From: WLMZ01 sp043747765
GTDB taxonomy: Bacteria; Actinomycetota; Acidimicrobiia; Acidimicrobiales; Ilumatobacteraceae
Direction: 5' to 3'
NCBI GenBank assembly: GCA_043747765.1
Contig: JAYTOM010000151.1
Coordinates: forward strand, 1-9,754
Length of the DNA stretch: 9,754 nucleotides
The position numbers and the translations under genes are program-made. The notes under the pieces were generated by a model. That model was not told the DNA's origin and made no database searches. It saw only the letters and a program-made list of their open reading frames with translations. Positions 6,537 through 9,754 of the stretch are shown one piece after another; the stretch's first letter is position 1, and each line of letters begins with the position of its first letter.

Positions 6537-7805
6537 ATGCCCAGATCGATCGATCGTCAACACTGCCTGGACCTCGACGCCGACGATCCATTGGCCTCAC
6601 TGCGCGAGCAGTTCGCATTGCCCGTCGATGTGATCTATCTCGACGGCAATTCGCTCGGTCCGTTACCCATCGCGACGGCTGGCCGAGTCGCCGATGCGAT
6701 CCGTGACGAGTGGGGCAGAGATCTCATCGCCAGTTGGAACACGAACGACTGGATCCACCTTCCCCAGCGGATCGGGGACAAGATCGCGAGGCTGGTCGGT
6801 GCTGGCCCGGGGGAGTTGATCGTCGCCGATTCCACGTCGGTCAATGTGTTCAAGGTGCTGACCGCCGCAGCCGCGCTCTGTCGTCACACACCCGGGCGAA
6901 CCGAGATCGTCTCCGAACGGCTGAACTTTCCGACAGATCTGTACATCGCCGAGAGCGTTGCGGTCGCCAACGGGATGACGTTGCGCCTGATCGACGTGGA
7001 AACCAGCGCAGACATCGACGCCGCGATCGACGAGCGCACGGGCATCGTGCTGCTGACCCACGTCGACTACCGCCGTGGCCGGATGCACGACATGGCCGCC
7101 GTCACGACCCTCGTTCACGCGGCAGGGGCGTTGATGGTCTGGGACCTCGCCCACAGCGCCGGTGCGGTACCGATCGACCTCACCGCCTGTGACGCGGACT
7201 TTGCGATCGGCTGCGGCTACAAGTATCTGAACGGGGGCCCAGGCGCGCCGGCGTTCGTGTGGGTCAATCAGCGAAACATCGATCAGCCCCAACCGCTGTG
7301 TGGCTGGCTCGGCCACGCGGCACCGTTCGACTTCTCGCCGCACTACGACCCGGCACCCGGCATTGTCGGATATCAGTGCGGTACGCCGCCGATCCTGTCG
7401 CTGGTGGCGCTCGAATGCGGCGTCGACACCGTGCTCGCGGCGCAACGGTTCGGCGGCCTCGATGTGCTCCGCCGCAAGTCGCTGGCGCTGACATCGTTGT
7501 TCATCGAGCTCCTCCAGCCGCTGTGCGCCGAGCACGGGTTCAGCGTGGTCACGCCGCTCGACCCGCTGGTGCGCGGGAGCCAGGTGTCCATCTCGATTCC
7601 CGAAGGTGCGCACGCCGTCGTCCAAGCCCTGATCGGACGCGGGGTCGTCGGCGATTTTCGGGCGCCGGACATTGCCCGGTTCGGCTGCGTACCGATGTAC
7701 ACCCGGTTCGTCGACATCTGGGATGCCGTCGAACATCTCCGCGATCTGCTGAACACCGGCGAGTGGCGCGATCCGCGATTCGCGGAACGCGCCGCCGTCA
7801 CCTGA
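6537..7805 (+). CDS. kynU: Kynureninase (PLP-dependent)
   Basis: A 422-residue, full-length fold-type I PLP enzyme that hydrolyses L-kynurenine to anthranilate and alanine (or 3-hydroxykynurenine to 3-hydroxyanthranilate) in tryptophan catabolism. Diagnostic blocks: YLDGNSLGPLP (34-44); DEWGRDLIASWN (57-68) and WIHLPQRIGDKIA (72-84); STSVNVFK (99-106), the PLP-phosphate region; ERLNFPTDLY (127-136); VDYRRGRMHDM (176-186); VWDLAHSAGAVP (201-212) with the PLP-pyridine Asp at D203; and GYKYLNGGPGAPAF (227-240) with the Schiff-base lysine K229. The late segment RAPDIARFGCVPMYTRF (375-391) is also typical. It lies 23 bases after the GNAT gene, with its own candidate promoter. No dioxygenase, kynurenine monooxygenase or formamidase gene is in the window, so the rest of the pathway must be elsewhere. 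Confidence 0.95.
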   Translation: MPRSIDRQHCLDLDADDPLASLREQFALPVDVIYLDGNSLGPLPIATAGRVADAIRDEWGRDLIASWNTNDWIHLPQRIGDKIARLVGAGPGELIVADSTSVNVFKVLTAAAALCRHTPGRTEIVSERLNFPTDLYIAESVAVANGMTLRLIDVETSADIDAAIDERTGIVLLTHVDYRRGRMHDMAAVTTLVHAAGALMVWDLAHSAGAVPIDLTACDADFAIGCGYKYLNGGPGAPAFVWVNQRNIDQPQPLCGWLGHAAPFDFSPHYDPAPGIVGYQCGTPPILSLVALECGVDTVLAAQRFGGLDVLRRKSLALTSLFIELLQPLCAEHGFSVVTPLDPLVRGSQVSISIPEGAHAVVQALIGRGVVGDFRAPDIARFGCVPMYTRFVDIWDAVEHLRDLLNTGEWRDPRFAERAAVT

Positions 7806-7823
7806 GCTGTGTTGCCCTTCGCT

Positions 7824-8609
7824 CTATTTGCCCTGCCAGTTCGGGGTGCGCTTCTCGATGAACGCCGTCAACCCCTCTTTGGTGTCGGCTGATGCAATCA
7901 CTTCGGCGAACAGCGTGTTGGTCAGTGCCTTGAGCGTGTCGTCGTCCTCGTAGGCGGCGGCCAGCACTACTTTCCGACTGGCATAGACGGCGAGCGGGGC
8001 TGCCGCCGTGATCTGTGCCGCGAGCCGCATCGCCTCGTCGAAGGCTTCGCCGGGTTCGACGAGGCGGCTGACAAGACCCAGGTCGTAGGCGCGCTGGGCC
8101 GGCAATGGTTCGCCAGTCAGGATCATCTCCATCGCCGCCGCCTGCCCAATGGCACGGGGCAGACGGAACAATCCACCGGCGCCGGCAATCAGGTTGCGCT
8201 TGACCTCGGCCAATCCGAACGACGCCTGCGTACTCGCGACGACGAGGTCGCAACCGAGGACGATCTCGCAACCACCCGCTGTTGCCAGACCATCGACGGC
8301 GACGATCACGGGCTTGACCCGTTCGCGGTAGACGAAACCACCGAACCCGCCGCGCTTGGTGGCGAGGTCGCCGGCCTGTCCGGCATTGATTGCCTTGAGG
8401 TCGGCACCCGCACAGAAGACGGGTCGGCTCTGACCCGCTGTGTTGGCACGCAGGACGGCGACCCACACCTCCGGATCGGCTTCGAGTCGATCGAGGGCCG
8501 CCTCCATCCCCCTCGCGACGTCACCGTTGACGGCGTTGCGGGCCTCGGGACGGTTGAGGGTGATGACCGCGATGCGGCCCTGCGTTTCGTACTGAACGAT
8601 GTCGGACAT
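7824..8609 (-). CDS. Enoyl-CoA hydratase/isomerase (crotonase family)
   Basis: A 261-residue crotonase-fold enzyme, likely hydrating a 2-enoyl-CoA in fatty-acid, branched-chain amino-acid or aromatic breakdown. Oxyanion-hole blocks are FCAGADLKAI (65-74) and DGLATAGGCEIVLGCDLVVAS (106-126). Both acid/base glutamates of classical hydratases appear conserved: E135 in FGLAEVK, matching rat E144, and E161 in AMEMILTG, matching rat E164. The IAGAGGLFRLPRAIG block (141-155) follows E135. The C-terminal helices end with FIEKRTPNWQGK, the usual F-x-E-K-R-x-P-x-W-x-G family ending. This makes true hydratase activity plausible; chain-length preference cannot be read. It converges on the kynureninase, with 18 bases between stops and no hairpin in the gap. 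The ATG at 8609 is supported by the -10-like hexamer upstream. Confidence 0.93.
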   Translation of the reverse strand: MSDIVQYETQGRIAVITLNRPEARNAVNGDVARGMEAALDRLEADPEVWVAVLRANTAGQSRPVFCAGADLKAINAGQAGDLATKRGGFGGFVYRERVKPVIVAVDGLATAGGCEIVLGCDLVVASTQASFGLAEVKRNLIAGAGGLFRLPRAIGQAAAMEMILTGEPLPAQRAYDLGLVSRLVEPGEAFDEAMRLAAQITAAAPLAVYASRKVVLAAAYEDDDTLKALTNTLFAEVIASADTKEGLTAFIEKRTPNWQGK

Positions 8610-8617
8610 GGTGGTCG

Positions 8618-8623
8618 ATGGTA
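8618..8623 (-). promoter_or_regulatory. Candidate -10 hexamer TACCAT, leaderless enoyl-CoA hydratase promoter
   Basis: Read on the - strand, TACCAT ends 8 bases before the ATG at 8609, and the bases between (CGACCACC) contain no Shine-Dalgarno. This matches the arrangement at the kynureninase and suggests independent, leaderless transcription rather than read-through from the upstream - strand gene. No -35 consensus is visible. Confidence 0.48.
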
Positions 8624-8650
8624 GGTGCGGCAGTGACGCTGCGAAGAACT

Positions 8651-8678
8651 GACCGCCGACGCCGCATGTCGGTCACTG
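8651..8678 (-). terminator. Weak candidate hairpin after the partial - strand gene
   Basis: TGACCG and CGGTCA arms (outer ends near 8650 and 8676) enclose about 14 bases in the 80-base gap between the two - strand genes. A longer pairing is possible with a bulge. There is no T-run after it on the - strand, so it is at best a weak terminator or a hairpin without that role. Confidence 0.2.
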
Positions 8679-8707
8679 GACGGCGTCGCTCACTGGATGG
8701 CGTCGAC
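8674..8707. repeat. 17-base tandem duplication across the stop codon of the - strand gene
   Basis: Two adjacent 17-base units, 8674-8690 and 8691-8707, share a 15-base core (CACTGG-A-C/T-GGCGTCG) with one mismatch. The unit inside the gene encodes the final DAIQ and part of the stop. The outer unit, in a shifted frame, would encode DAVQ and a stop. It looks like a recent slippage duplication of the gene's 3' end. Confidence 0.75.
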
Positions 8708-9754
8708 CTCTGGGGACTCGATGGCGACATGTGGAACCTCGGCAGCCGCTTCGACGGGTGCCGACTCGACCGGTGCCGACTCGACGTCGGTCGTCGGAAT
8801 CAGGACCTCAGCCGATGCGGCCTCGACGACAGGTTCCACACCTGCCTGCGAATGCATCGCGCCGGTCGCTGTCGACGTGCCGACCTCAGCCGCGGAGGCG
8901 ACCTCAGCTGCGGCGGCGGCCTCGGGCTCGACGGCGACCGCGGGCTTCGGGGTCTGGCTACGGCTCGACGGGGGCTGCGGGGGCAACGGCTTACGCGTCG
9001 CCGAGCCCGGACGAGTCGGTCGCATCGGCTTCGGCATCGAGCCACCGCCGGTGATCTCGATGCCGAACAGCGCCGCAATGTGTGGCAGAGCCGGAGCGAG
9101 GCGCTTGATCGTGGTGGTCAACTCATCGCTGCTCTGGGTCGGACCGGCAGTTGGCTTGACCTGTGCACGTACCGGAGCGAAGGCAGCTGCCTCCAGAATT
9201 GCCGCCCAACGGTCGGGCAGCGCATCCGGCGTCAGCGACGCTGTCGCAGCCTCGGCAAGTCGGCTGGCCAACTCAGCCGGGAACGGGACACCCGCTTTCG
9301 GCGGCTGCGACGACAGTTTCAGGGCGCGGACGACACGACCGACGCCGAGCGCAGCAGTGATGTCGTCGAGCCAGAGCAACGTCTCGCTCTCCTGCTTCGA
9401 CATCAATGCGGCCTTCAGCTCGGCGGCCAGGGCACGAGTGGTCTCGTCACGAGCAACCACCGGGTCCTCGCTCGACGCGACAACGGACCGCAAGTCAGGC
9501 AAGGCCAATTCTGCGATGTCGACCTTGGCAGCTTCGGCACGGTCCAACCACTCGGCGACGCGCAACTTCGGCAGCAACTGCTCGGCCATCTGGATGAGAC
9601 CGGCAGCGGGGATCTCTTCCTTGCCCTCGGACTTGAGGCGGGCGTTCTGTTCCTGAACGGCCTGTCGGACTGCCGGTATACCACCCTGCAAGGCACGCTC
9701 GGCAACAGCGCGTTGCTCCTCGGGAAGATCGGCGAGTACGGCGGTGCGGTGCTT
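8690..9754 (-). CDS. Uncharacterised protein with repetitive Ala/Glu/Pro/Val tail (5' end outside window)
   Basis: The last 354 residues of a protein whose start lies beyond the right edge; the frame is open to the final base, so the TTG at 9691 is not taken as the start. Visible residues 1-230 are helical and charged, with conserved-looking blocks: ADLPEEQRAVAERALQGGIP (8-27), ALPDLRSVVAS (84-94), VVRALKLSSQPPKAG (141-155) and DRWAAILEAAAFAPVRAQVKP (181-201), then LPHIAALFGIEI (223-234). I recall similar proteins of unknown function in Acidimicrobiia. From about 235 the sequence becomes a basic, Pro-rich linker (KPMRPTRPGSATRKPLPPQP) and then an acidic Ala/Val/Glu tail with short repeats (VESAP twice, AAEV twice). 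There are no membrane segments or catalytic motifs in view. The role is unknown. Confidence 0.82.
   Translation of the reverse strand, partial: KHRTAVLADLPEEQRAVAERALQGGIPAVRQAVQEQNARLKSEGKEEIPAAGLIQMAEQLLPKLRVAEWLDRAEAAKVDIAELALPDLRSVVASSEDPVVARDETTRALAAELKAALMSKQESETLLWLDDITAALGVGRVVRALKLSSQPPKAGVPFPAELASRLAEAATASLTPDALPDRWAAILEAAAFAPVRAQVKPTAGPTQSSDELTTTIKRLAPALPHIAALFGIEITGGGSMPKPMRPTRPGSATRKPLPPQPPSSRSQTPKPAVAVEPEAAAAAEVASAAEVGTSTATGAMHSQAGVEPVVEAASAEVLIPTTDVESAPVESAPVEAAAEVPHVAIESPEVDAIQ
8757..8786. repeat. 15-base tandem repeat encoding VESAP
   Basis: Two copies of GGTGCCGACTCGAC plus one base lie in tandem at 8757-8771 and 8772-8786, identical over 14 bases. On the - strand they encode VESAP in the disordered tail of the partial gene. 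A decayed third copy (VEAA) lies next to them. The length is a multiple of 3, so copy-number change would keep the frame. Confidence 0.7.
8882..8917. repeat. 18-base tandem repeat in the Ala/Glu tail
   Basis: Units 8882-8899 and 8900-8917 (beginning GACCTCAGC) match at 16 of 18 bases. On the - strand they encode the repeated A-A-E-V stretch of the tail. They are in frame and appear to be slippage-derived low-complexity coding sequence. Confidence 0.6.

Noticed and set aside
6663..7736. 357-residue open frame on the - strand
   Set aside because: Antisense to the kynureninase, whose motifs are unambiguous; its product is a low-information mix rich in Arg, Asp, Val and His.
8697..9656. 319-residue open frame on the + strand
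   Set aside because: Antisense to the partial - strand gene. That frame runs open to the window edge and gives a more protein-like sequence with a natural disordered tail.

Overview
The window looks like chromosomal DNA from a high-GC actinobacterium, most likely of the Acidimicrobiia (Ilumatobacter-like) type. This is an inference from GC-rich codon use, tight gene packing, GTG starts and remembered resemblance of several proteins to that group; no marker gene is present to prove it. Nothing suggests a phage, plasmid, transposon, CRISPR array, tRNA or rRNA.

Left part, + strand: the window opens inside a Ski2-like helicase (C-terminal 406 residues, ending at 1221). A 4-base GTGA overlap leads into a 207-residue protein that resembles only the C-terminal half of the YegS/diacylglycerol-kinase fold. 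An M20-family amidohydrolase follows (1889-3100). Next is the most unusual gene (3187-4788), a 533-residue protein made of two ThyX-like halves. The first half keeps the second part of the ThyX signature and has lost the RHR part. The second half keeps RHR and has lost the serine.

Middle part, + strand: a promoter-like hexamer and a good Shine-Dalgarno precede a tight three-gene operon with 2-base gaps. It encodes a very acidic protein with a C-terminal four-cysteine motif (DUF4193-like), a helical protein of unknown function, and a GNAT acetyltransferase. A kynureninase (6537-7805) follows with its own apparent leaderless promoter.

Right part, - strand: an enoyl-CoA hydratase/isomerase (8609-7824) converges on the kynureninase with an 18-base gap. 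Upstream of it on the same strand is an uncharacterised protein with an Ala/Glu/Pro/Val-rich repetitive tail, running off the right edge.

Most genes look like housekeeping or accessory metabolism: RNA handling, amide hydrolysis, tryptophan/kynurenine breakdown and acyl-CoA metabolism. No multi-gene defence or mobile system is visible. Points for a second look are the tandem ThyX-like protein, the detached lipid-kinase C-terminal domain, the acidic/helical/GNAT operon, and a repeated TANNNT hexamer 6-8 bases before four start codons, which suggests leaderless transcription.
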